Origin: Candidatus Treponema faecavium | GTDB lineage: Bacteria; Spirochaetota; Spirochaetia; Treponematales; Treponemataceae | Direction of reading: 5' to 3' | DNA: 5,431 bases | Assembly: GCA_019113455.1 (NCBI GenBank) | Contig: DXHG01000087.1 | Span: forward strand, 1-5,431 | Shown here: one piece after another, positions 1-5,431 of the stretch | Numbering within the stretch: the first letter of the stretch is position 1 | How the letters are laid out: each line of letters starts with the position of its first letter | The notes under the pieces: model-generated | Told to the model about the DNA's origin: nothing | The model's database searches: none | The model's input: the letters and a program-made list of their open reading frames with translations, nothing else | Translations under genes and position numbers: made by a program

Positions 1-1
1 G

Positions 2-607
2 TGTCAGGGTACGGGGCAGATACGCAGAAGCGCCGGTTTCTTTTCCGTTGCGCAGACATGTCCGACGTGCCAGGGCACGGGAACGGTTATCGACAATCCG
101 TGCAAGGTATGCCGCGGTTCGGGCGTGCAGCAGAAAAACAAAAAGATTATCGTTACGATTCCCGCCGGTGTCGACGACGGCAAGCGCATCGTGATTCCGC
201 GGCAGGGAGACGCCGGCAGAAACGGCGGCCCCGCAGGAGATCTGATTGTCGTTATCAGGGTGCGTCCCGATGAGTGCTATGAGCGCAACGGGTATGATTT
301 GTACTGCGCGCTTCCCATATCGATGACGCAGGCGGCATTGGGCGCCGATATTCTTTTTACGGCGCTTGACGGCACGACAATCAAGGTACCTGTTCCTGCC
401 GGTACGCAGAACGGCAAGCTGCTGAAGCTGCGGAATCAGGGTGTGCCGGTTGTCGGCTCGCAGCGGAAAGGCGATCTGTACGTAAAAATCATGATACAGG
501 TGCCGCAGCGGCTTTCGTCAAAACAAAAGGATCTCTTAAAGCAGTTTGCCGATTTGGAAAACGCGACAAATTCGCCTCAGCCGCTTCCGCTGTCCTCTAT
601 ACGATAG
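2..607 (+). CDS. dnaJ: Chaperone protein DnaJ (Hsp40), 5'-truncated by the window edge
   Basis: DnaJ is the cytoplasmic co-chaperone that delivers unfolded clients to DnaK and stimulates its ATPase. The visible 201 residues, read in the frame starting at base 2, begin inside the zinc-finger domain. There is a half motif CQGTG (bases 2-16), then CPTCQGTG (59-82) and CKVCRGSG (101-124), the CxxCxGxG repeats that bind zinc. They are followed by the C-terminal client-binding beta domains, with the typical IPAGVDDGKRI and PAGDL segments and a later GTQNGKLLKLRNQGVP stretch that closely follows E. coli DnaJ. The J domain with HPD and the Gly/Phe linker lie upstream of the window. The protein ends in a short divergent tail after KDLLKQFADLE. 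A GTG at base 125 could open an ORF, but it is internal to this gene. Neither dnaK nor grpE is visible. The stop is followed by an intrinsic terminator. The family call is very secure. Confidence 0.96.
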   Translation, partial: CQGTGQIRRSAGFFSVAQTCPTCQGTGTVIDNPCKVCRGSGVQQKNKKIIVTIPAGVDDGKRIVIPRQGDAGRNGGPAGDLIVVIRVRPDECYERNGYDLYCALPISMTQAALGADILFTALDGTTIKVPVPAGTQNGKLLKLRNQGVPVVGSQRKGDLYVKIMIQVPQRLSSKQKDLLKQFADLENATNSPQPLPLSSIR

Positions 608-629
608 CGCCGTTTTGTGATACTATAGT
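601..629 (+). promoter_or_regulatory. Weak candidate promoter ahead of the phosphatase operon
   Basis: TATAGT at 624-629 matches the -10 consensus at 5 of 6 positions, but the hexamer 17 bases upstream (ACGATA, 601-606) matches the -35 consensus at only 3 of 6. An overlapping alternative is TGATACTAT at 618-626, which has the form of an extended -10. Either would start RNA near base 633-636, just before the terminator hairpin. It lies at the dnaJ stop and is the best sigma-70-like site I see in the gap. It is a guess from sequence alone. Confidence 0.25.
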
Positions 630-645
630 TTTAGGCTGAATATCA

Positions 646-673
646 GGGTGCAATGTTATTGCACCCTTTTTTT
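646..673 (+). terminator. Rho-independent terminator after dnaJ
   Basis: A perfect 8-bp stem, GGGTGCAA (646-653) with TTGCACCC (659-666), encloses a 5-base loop TGTTA and is followed immediately by seven T (667-673). The T tract is on the + side only, so it serves rightward transcription, ending dnaJ. It sits only 19 bases before the next start codon, so it may also lie inside the leader of the next operon. Confidence 0.9.
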
Positions 674-683
674 ATGAGGACTC

Positions 684-688
684 AGGTG
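684..688 (+). promoter_or_regulatory. Ribosome binding site for the first phosphatase gene
   Basis: AGGTG at 684-688 ends 4 bases before the ATG at 693 and pairs with the downstream part of the anti-Shine-Dalgarno sequence. GAGGA at 676-680 is a second, more distant match (12 bases). Both fall between the terminator T tract and the ATG, supporting this start. Confidence 0.55.
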
Positions 689-692
689 TTTC

Positions 693-2075
693 ATGCTTAA
701 CAAAAAAAAACGCTGCTATCTGCTGCTGATACACAGCGTCATCTGCATCGTATTTGTTACGCTGTCTTTTTTTCTTATCAGGCGTTACGGTGTGGTATTT
801 ACGCTTTCTGTTGCAGCAAGCATATTTTTTATCTGCCTTGCCGGCGGGAATAAGCTGTATCAGGCGGTGAGCGAACGCTGCGAATATATCGCGTTCAATA
901 CGCAGGAAACGGTCTTTCTCAAGCATTTTATCGAGCGGCTCAGGTTTTGCTATTCGCTTGATGATTTCTTTGACGCCGCCGCGGAATTGCTGGAATGTGC
1001 TGCTGACTGCTCGATCCTGTTTATAGACAAACGGCTGAATATTGTTATTTATAACAGCCCCAACCGCTTTACGTGCCGGCCTGAAACACTGAAAAAGCTG
1101 AACAATAATTTTTCTGCAGAATGGAACGACGGCGTATTTTTTTTGGATGATGAATTAGGCCTGAAGTCTGACTATCGCAATGCGCGCGGTTTTTTTCTTG
1201 TGTCCGCGCGTCAGCATCTGTATATTTTTTGCCGGTACACAAAACTGTTCGATACGGCGGTATACAGTATTTTATTTGAAGAGTTTAAGCGGTTTCAGAC
1301 GAGGGTGCGGCTGCTTTCCACGCTGACAAAAGTTGCCGAATTATCGCGCGAATGGGAGCTGCTCGCAGAGGCGCAGCGGTCTTTTTTGCCGCACAATATT
1401 CCGCCTATTGCGCATCTTCGTGTCGCTGCCTACTTTAAGCCGCTCATCAATGTTTCCGGCGATTATTATATGGTGCTGCCGCTTTGCGAGCATAAGACGC
1501 TCGTGATGCTCGGCGATGTGTCGGGCAAAGGGCTTGCGGCGGCGCTTGTGATGGGTATTGTGATGAACACAATAAAGATATTGGCAAATAAAGAAGATCT
1601 GCCCGGCGCCGTGTACGCGATAGACAGCGCAATAAAGAAAATGCGCCTGCAGGACAAGTACACCGTGTTGTTTATCGGCATCATTGATACAAAAGATATG
1701 TATATACGCTATATTAACGCCTCTATGGCGGATCCGATGATACTGACGCGTTCTCCGCGCGGTCATAACATAAAGAAGCTCGGTTCAAACTGCAGCCTTA
1801 TCGGCATTATCGATCTTGACAATGTGCAGACGGCGGAACAGAAGCTGTTCCACGGGGATGTGCTGCTTATGGTCTCTGACGGTGTAACTGAAGTGAAAAA
1901 CAAAGACGGCGAAGAACTGGGAGCCGCGCAGGTGTATCTTGATACGATTGAGCAGCTTGCGGATAAGGCTCCGTCTGAACTGATTGCCGGTATTGCCGGT
2001 CTGATTGATTCTTTCAGCGGCGGAAAAAAACTCCGCGACGATGTTACGATGCTCGCGGTAAAACTGGACGGGTAG
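693..2075 (+). CDS. Membrane-anchored SpoIIE/RsbU-type PP2C serine phosphatase (catalytic residues intact)
   Basis: Predicted Mn/Mg-dependent Ser/Thr phosphatase of the PPM/SpoIIE class, which dephosphorylates STAS-type anti-anti-sigma factors. In the 460 residues, a basic N-terminus leads into two hydrophobic segments (about 9-29 and 33-50), then a poorly recognisable cytosolic region (about 65-205, possibly a degenerate GAF or PAS sensor), then a helical linker with AEAQRSFLP (225-233) resembling the linker before RsbU catalytic domains. The phosphatase domain spans about 234-459. Its acidic motifs are all present: VSGDYY (D257), GDVSGKG (D275), VSDG (D396) and RDDVT (D449, D450). The usual Asn-Ala-Gly-His loop reads NASM (342-345), a departure from the family. 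The likely substrate is the STAS protein two genes downstream. ATG 693 is chosen for its Shine-Dalgarno match. A run of nine A covers codons 4-6. The next gene begins one base after the stop. Family and activity class are well supported; the signal and target are inferred. Confidence 0.9.
   Translation: MLNKKKRCYLLLIHSVICIVFVTLSFFLIRRYGVVFTLSVAASIFFICLAGGNKLYQAVSERCEYIAFNTQETVFLKHFIERLRFCYSLDDFFDAAAELLECAADCSILFIDKRLNIVIYNSPNRFTCRPETLKKLNNNFSAEWNDGVFFLDDELGLKSDYRNARGFFLVSARQHLYIFCRYTKLFDTAVYSILFEEFKRFQTRVRLLSTLTKVAELSREWELLAEAQRSFLPHNIPPIAHLRVAAYFKPLINVSGDYYMVLPLCEHKTLVMLGDVSGKGLAAALVMGIVMNTIKILANKEDLPGAVYAIDSAIKKMRLQDKYTVLFIGIIDTKDMYIRYINASMADPMILTRSPRGHNIKKLGSNCSLIGIIDLDNVQTAEQKLFHGDVLLMVSDGVTEVKNKDGEELGAAQVYLDTIEQLADKAPSELIAGIAGLIDSFSGGKKLRDDVTMLAVKLDG
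702..710 (+). repeat. A9 homopolymer tract at codons 4-6 of the phosphatase gene
   Basis: Nine consecutive A encode three lysines just after the start codon. Loss of one A would bring a TGA at 727-729 into frame. Gain of one would bring a TAA at 851-853 into frame. The tract could therefore act as a slippage site, but it may simply encode the positive N-terminus before the first membrane helix. Confidence 0.6.
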
Positions 2076-2076
2076 C

Positions 2077-4236
2077 GTGATGGTGTTCTTTATCCTTACG
2101 GCGCTGCTGTTTGCCGTACTGATTGTGCTGCTGTTCTTTGTCAGCCGCCGGTATACCGGTGAAGGCAAGCGGATTATTGAAAACAGCCTGCTGCTTTTAA
2201 TTGCTGGTGCCGGCTGTCTGATGCTGATGCTCATCGCTGCGCAGTATAACAATATACTGATACAAACGCTGTTTGGGCGGGTGCTGCTTTTTGTAAGCGG
2301 CTGTTTTTGCGTATACGTATCATCTTACAGTATGCGTTTTCCAAAAGAACAAAATTCCGTAATCGGCGTGATTTTGGAATATGTTTTTCTTGCGCTGCTG
2401 CTCTTTATCTGCTTCTTTAAAATAGAAAACGTATATTATGTAGACGGATACGGCGTGTTTATTGTGTCGGAGATTACGCCGCGTTTTGGCCATTCGTGGC
2501 TGTATATATATGAAGCGGTATTTATGCTGGGCTGGCCGCTTGCCGCCGCCGGCGTGCTTGCAATCCGCCTTACGCGTACCGCACACAGAATGATTCGGCA
2601 GAAACTGCTGTGCGTCGCAGGCAGCCTGCTGTTCTGCCTGGTGCTGCTGTGCCGTCTGCTCGGCGCGGCGGCGCGGATTGTGCCTGAATATACGATGCTG
2701 ACCGGCTATGTGTTTTTGCTGTTTGTCGTTCTGCTGTATTCTGTGCTTTCAATGACGACGCTTGTGGAAGCACAGACGGTGATGAACAGCGCGCTGCATG
2801 GGCTGTACTCGTATGTACTGCCGTCGGTGTGCGCCGGTTTGCTGTTTATGGTCTTTTTGCCGCTGAAGCGCACGCATCCGGTTGTTTTTGTGCTGCTGGT
2901 GTGTGTGATGACGGCGGGCCTGCTGGCGGCAAGCTATAATCTGAACCGGCTTCTTCAGTCAAAAATAAAGATTCGGAATGCAAAATACATGTCTGCGTTT
3001 GAACGCGAGCTTGCGGGGCTTGACTACAACAGCGGCGCGGATGAGGTGCTGTCAAAACTGGCCGATATAATCAGCCGGAATATTGAAGGCGCCTCGCTTG
3101 ACGTTCTCATTGATTTCGGCACCGGTGAAATGAAAAGCGTATACAGCTCTCTTGGCGCAGCGTTTGACATCAATATAAACTACGCGATATTTGACGTGCT
3201 TTTAAATAATAAAATATCTGTTGTGCTGCGCGCGCAGGTTGATACCAAGCATGAGCTTGAGCCTATACGGACAGACCTTGAGCGTTTGTTTGAATCGTCA
3301 AACAGCGATGTGTGCATATTCCTTGCCGAAGGCCATCACATTTTCGGCATTATGCTGATTGGGCAGAAACGGCTGGGGAATATGTATACAAATTACGATT
3401 ATTCCGTATTTACTACGCTGTATTCGTATTTTTTTGTAACGGGCTACTATATTAAAAACATTGCCAATAAAGATATTGTTGGGATTGTGAATCGGGAAAT
3501 AAAAATGTCCGGTCAGATTATCGAGTCTATCCAGCAGAATATGGACCGCATCAGCAATCCCAAAGCGGCTGTTGATTTTTTACTGACGCCCGCGCATGAA
3601 ATAGGCGGAGAATTTATCGATTTTATCCGGCTTACCGATACCAGACATTTATTTGTGCTTGGCGAACTGAGCGGCAAGGGACTTACCGCCAGCATGCATA
3701 TGGTAGTATTAAAATCCCTTGTCCGTACATTTCTGTCCGAGACAGCTGATTTTAAGTCGCTGGTGCAGAAAATAAACGAATATATTCGCAGCGATCTGCC
3801 GCTCGGTACGTTTTTTTCTGGCGTGTTCGGCATCATTGATTTTGAAAACGACATGCTGTATTATCTGAACTGCGGAACTCCGGCGCTGTTTTTGTATACG
3901 CCGATGTATAACAATGTGATAGAGATACAGGGAGACGGAAGAATTCTCGGATTTGCAAAAGATATCCGCAATTTGGTAAAAATCAGAAAGATTCATTTGA
4001 ATTCTGGGGATATATTGTTCAGCTGTACTTCAGGCGTGCTCGATACGGTATCTATCCGCGGTGAGCGCTTTGGGAAGAGCCGTGTGCAGCAGCTGATTAT
4101 TACCAATAAATTGTGTTCCGTAAGCAAGATTCTTGAGTTTATCTATGAATCGCTCCGCACGTTTTCTTCCAACCAGATTGCAAACGATGTGTCTATGCTG
4201 GCAATAAAGTATCAGAGCGGAAAGGGAACATACTAG
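2077..4236 (+). CDS. Polytopic membrane protein with GAF-like domain and degenerate SpoIIE/PP2C domain (probable pseudophosphatase)
   Basis: Large predicted inner-membrane regulator of 719 residues. About nine hydrophobic segments are seen (roughly 3-22, 37-55, 66-84, 97-114, 141-163, 177-198, 207-226, 243-262, 268-286); the first seven recall 7TM sensor modules of signalling proteins. A GAF-like domain follows (about 318-460, with HHIFGIMLIGQKRLGNMY at 420-437), then a helical linker (about 466-495) and a PP2C-like domain (about 500-714). That domain keeps the fold signature GELSGKG and the closing NDVSMLAIKY, but its metal-binding acids are changed relative to the upstream paralogue: GGD to GGE (E512), GDVSGKG to GELSGKG (E530), SDG to TSG (S652), DDVT to NDVS (N703). 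Catalysis is therefore doubtful; it may be a regulatory or binding domain. The start is GTG 2077 or the adjacent ATG 2080. GGACGGG (2066-2072) is a weak ribosome site with better spacing to ATG 2080. The stop overlaps the next start by one base, so coupling with the STAS gene is likely. Residue numbers count from GTG 2077. Confidence 0.85.
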   Translation: MMVFFILTALLFAVLIVLLFFVSRRYTGEGKRIIENSLLLLIAGAGCLMLMLIAAQYNNILIQTLFGRVLLFVSGCFCVYVSSYSMRFPKEQNSVIGVILEYVFLALLLFICFFKIENVYYVDGYGVFIVSEITPRFGHSWLYIYEAVFMLGWPLAAAGVLAIRLTRTAHRMIRQKLLCVAGSLLFCLVLLCRLLGAAARIVPEYTMLTGYVFLLFVVLLYSVLSMTTLVEAQTVMNSALHGLYSYVLPSVCAGLLFMVFLPLKRTHPVVFVLLVCVMTAGLLAASYNLNRLLQSKIKIRNAKYMSAFERELAGLDYNSGADEVLSKLADIISRNIEGASLDVLIDFGTGEMKSVYSSLGAAFDININYAIFDVLLNNKISVVLRAQVDTKHELEPIRTDLERLFESSNSDVCIFLAEGHHIFGIMLIGQKRLGNMYTNYDYSVFTTLYSYFFVTGYYIKNIANKDIVGIVNREIKMSGQIIESIQQNMDRISNPKAAVDFLLTPAHEIGGEFIDFIRLTDTRHLFVLGELSGKGLTASMHMVVLKSLVRTFLSETADFKSLVQKINEYIRSDLPLGTFFSGVFGIIDFENDMLYYLNCGTPALFLYTPMYNNVIEIQGDGRILGFAKDIRNLVKIRKIHLNSGDILFSCTSGVLDTVSIRGERFGKSRVQQLIITNKLCSVSKILEFIYESLRTFSSNQIANDVSMLAIKYQSGKGTY
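4219..4227 (+). promoter_or_regulatory. Ribosome binding site supporting the GTG start of the STAS gene
   Basis: The purine-rich GGAAAGGGA at 4219-4227 lies inside the end of the preceding gene and finishes 8 bases before GTG 4236. The alternative in-frame ATG at 4251 has no comparable purine tract at proper spacing, so the GTG overlapping the previous stop (TAGTG) is preferred. Confidence 0.55.
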
Positions 4237-4562
4237 TGGAACGGCTGACAATGCAGGAAAAGCACAGTTCAAATTATGTGCTGCTGGAACTTGAAGGCTC
4301 GATCAACTACTACACATTTTCTGATTTCAAGGTAAAGCTGTTTTTTTTCGCGCATGATATAAATGTAGTTGTTGATTTGTCAAAAGTAACAGCTATTGAT
4401 TCTTCGGGAATGAGCGCTATTCTCGGCGGCTGTATTGCGGCGGAGAACAGCGGCAATAAACTTTATGTTATGCAGCCGTCGCGCGAGGCGCTGCGGGCAA
4501 TAAAAGCGACAGGATTTATGGATGAAATACCGATTATTTTTTCTGTAACGGAGGTTATTTAG
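4236..4562 (+). CDS. STAS-domain protein, anti-sigma factor antagonist type (SpoIIAA/RsbV-like)
   Basis: Single-domain cytoplasmic switch protein of 108 residues, the usual size of SpoIIAA/RsbV proteins. Unphosphorylated members bind an anti-sigma kinase and free its sigma factor; phosphorylation by that kinase turns them off and a SpoIIE/RsbU phosphatase turns them on. The diagnostic segment is strand VVVDLSKVTAIDSSGMSAIL (44-63), with D55-S56-S57-G58; one of the two serines is the expected phosphorylation site. Further strands at about 14-22 and 75-79 (KLYVM) and the closing helix around PSREALRAIKATGF (81-94) complete a STAS fold. The initial GTG overlaps the stop of the upstream gene by one base, so translation is probably coupled and expression matched to its presumed phosphatases. 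No kinase is in the window, so the target may be a sigma factor or another effector. The family call is secure; the pathway is inferred from context. Confidence 0.92.
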   Translation: MERLTMQEKHSSNYVLLELEGSINYYTFSDFKVKLFFFAHDINVVVDLSKVTAIDSSGMSAILGGCIAAENSGNKLYVMQPSREALRAIKATGFMDEIPIIFSVTEVI

Positions 4563-4565
4563 GAG
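4550..4565 (+). promoter_or_regulatory. Ribosome binding region of the M15 peptidase gene
   Basis: Two Shine-Dalgarno-like motifs precede ATG 4567: GGAGG at 4550-4554, 12 bases away, and AGGAG at 4561-4565, only 1 base away and overlapping the STAS stop. The first is the more plausible despite slightly long spacing. Neither favours the in-frame ATG at 4585. Confidence 0.5.
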
Positions 4566-4566
4566 T

Positions 4567-5361
4567 ATGACAGGATATGTGCAGATGAGATGTGCGGTTA
4601 TGGCGGTATGTGTGTGCTGTGCCGTGGTTTTGCCGCTGTATGCGCAGCGGCAGTTAAGCAGCCAGGAAATGAACAAGCTGCAGCGGGTGATTGCGTCGCT
4701 GCCGATACGGACGCAGCAGGGCATTGCCAATGGGGATCCTGCCGAATTCGTTGCAGATCTTGAAGCGGTTCTTGCAGCGGATACGGACGGCCTGCTGGTG
4801 CTTGTGGATAAGCAGCATCCGCTGCCGGAAGGCTATGCGCCGGCAGACATTGTAGCGCTTGAACAGAATGACGCATATCTGCTCAACCGCAGCGATTTAT
4901 CTTTGCGGGTGCCGGTGGAACAGGCGCTGTGGCGCATGGCGCTTGCGGCAAAAGAGGACGGCATAACGCTTTTGGCAAGTTCAACCTACCGGTCGTATGA
5001 CTATCAGGTTACCGTGTATGAACGCAACGTGCGCCAGATGGGGCAGGCCGCTGCTGACAGGGAATCTGCCCGCCCGGGGACAAGCCAGCACCAGACCGGC
5101 ACGGTTGTCGACTTCGGCTCAATTACCGATGAGTTTGCCGATACGGCCGCCGGCAAATGGCTTGCTGCAAACGCCGCCTCGTTCGGCTGGTCGCTGTCGT
5201 TCCCGCAGGGATACGAGGACGTAACCGGCTATCGCTGGGAGTGCTGGCATTACCGCTACATCGGCGAAGAAGCTGCCGAATTCCAGAAAAAATGGTTTTC
5301 CGATGTTCAGCAGTTTATGCTTGAGTTTATAGACGCCTGGAAAAAAGATTCGCTTGCATAG
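4567..5361 (+). CDS. Exported D-alanyl-D-alanine carboxypeptidase, peptidase family M15B (VanY-like)
   Basis: Predicted zinc metallopeptidase acting in the periplasm on peptidoglycan stem peptides, removing the terminal D-Ala. The 264 residues begin with a probable type I signal peptide: hydrophobic core about 8-24 and likely cleavage after LYA (24-26). The catalytic domain spans about 80-235. Visible signatures are STYRSYDYQ (139-147, substrate-pocket Arg142), SQHQTGTVVDFG (173-184) giving zinc ligands His175 and Asp182, and ECWHYRY (225-231) giving catalytic Glu225 and zinc ligand His228. The residue between Glu225 and Trp227 is Cys226, where Pro is common in the family. The gene starts 4 bases after the STAS stop and appears to be the last of the operon in view, linking the signalling pair to cell-wall remodelling. 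Nothing suggests glycopeptide resistance: no VanX, ligase or VanRS genes are near. Family and export are well supported; physiological role is inferred. A lipoprotein alternative was considered, but no good lipobox is seen. Confidence 0.92.
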   Translation: MTGYVQMRCAVMAVCVCCAVVLPLYAQRQLSSQEMNKLQRVIASLPIRTQQGIANGDPAEFVADLEAVLAADTDGLLVLVDKQHPLPEGYAPADIVALEQNDAYLLNRSDLSLRVPVEQALWRMALAAKEDGITLLASSTYRSYDYQVTVYERNVRQMGQAAADRESARPGTSQHQTGTVVDFGSITDEFADTAAGKWLAANAASFGWSLSFPQGYEDVTGYRWECWHYRYIGEEAAEFQKKWFSDVQQFMLEFIDAWKKDSLA

Positions 5362-5383
5362 GCATGCGGGCAAAACAGACGCC

Positions 5384-5417
5384 GCTGCCTGCGGGAACCT
5401 GCGGCAGCCTGCCGCGC
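5384..5417. repeat. Short GC-rich repeat with competing hairpins downstream of the peptidase gene
   Basis: CCTGCGG occurs at 5388-5394 and 5398-5404, and the near copy CCTGCCG at 5408-5414, giving three units with a 10-base period. The same stretch can fold in two exclusive ways: GCTGCC (5384-5389) with GGCAGC (5403-5408), or GCGGC (5401-5405) with GCCGC (5411-5415). No T tract follows before the window ends, so it is not a convincing intrinsic terminator. I see no gene in 5362-5431. Confidence 0.4.
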
Positions 5418-5431
5418 AGAAATATTGTCTG

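Noticed and set aside
1..273. Forward open frame at the left edge, beginning with GTG at base 1
   Set aside because: It overlaps dnaJ in another frame and gives an Arg-rich low-complexity product; the DnaJ zinc-finger motifs fix the true frame.
667..692. A promoter located between the terminator and the first operon start codon
   Set aside because: The 26 bases include the T tract and ribosome site, and no pair of -35 and -10 hexamers with proper spacing can be placed there.
1341..1766. Reverse-strand open frame of about 141 codons inside the phosphatase gene
   Set aside because: It lies wholly antisense to the conserved PP2C domain, its translation is rich in Arg and His with no domain, and no ribosome site or neighbour supports it. 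The same applies to the other reverse-strand frames in the window.
2070..2085. The two phosphatase-like genes as one gene split by a frameshift
   Set aside because: Each protein has its own membrane segments, sensor region and complete PP2C-like domain, so they are separate tandem genes, not halves of one.
1785..2252. Reverse-strand open frame spanning the junction of the two phosphatase-like genes
   Set aside because: It is antisense to two well-supported genes and its product has no recognisable features.
4567..4644. Lipoprotein signal peptide using Cys15, Cys17 or Cys18 of the peptidase
   Set aside because: The hydrophobic stretch before these cysteines is too short and the residue before each is Val or Cys instead of Gly, Ala or Ser, whereas a type I site after Ala26 is clear.
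4997..5224. Forward open frame inside the peptidase gene
   Set aside because: It is out of frame with the zinc-binding motifs of the M15 peptidase and has a Pro/Arg-rich translation typical of a shadow frame.
4567..5361. Glycopeptide resistance gene (vanY in the strict sense)
   Set aside because: Only the family motifs match. There is no VanX, VanA/B-type ligase, VanH or two-component system nearby, and M15B carboxypeptidases are common housekeeping wall enzymes.

Overview
The window carries five genes, all on the + strand, at roughly 50% GC and with almost no spacing between the last four. No RNA gene, insertion sequence, CRISPR array or phage gene is visible. The gene content suggests a treponeme-like spirochaete: a RsbU/SpoIIE-type phosphatase set with a STAS protein, next to a chaperone gene and a secreted wall peptidase. 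That assignment is inference from general gene style, not from a database match, and is only moderately secure.

Bases 2-607 hold the 3' two thirds or so of dnaJ, entering the window inside its zinc-finger region. A strong intrinsic terminator (646-673) follows. Only 19 bases after its T tract begins an apparent four-gene operon (693-5361): (1) a two-TM protein with an intact SpoIIE/RsbU-type PP2C phosphatase domain; (2) a protein of about 719 residues with about nine membrane segments, a GAF-like domain and a second PP2C-like domain in which all four metal-binding aspartates seen in gene 1 are replaced; (3) a single-domain STAS protein of the anti-sigma-factor-antagonist type, with the phosphorylatable Asp-Ser-Ser-Gly motif; (4) an exported zinc D,D-peptidase of family M15B (VanY-like). 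The gaps are 1 base, a 1-base overlap and 4 bases, so the genes are probably co-transcribed and translationally coupled.

The simplest reading is a membrane-linked partner-switching pathway. Signals at the membrane would control dephosphorylation of the STAS protein, which would then release a target (a sigma factor or another effector) from an anti-sigma kinase. That kinase is not in the window. The most interesting point is the pairing, in one operon, of an apparently competent phosphatase with a large membrane relative that looks catalytically dead, next to their probable STAS substrate and a wall-remodelling enzyme. The last 70 bases contain a short GC-rich repeat with competing hairpins and no recognisable gene.
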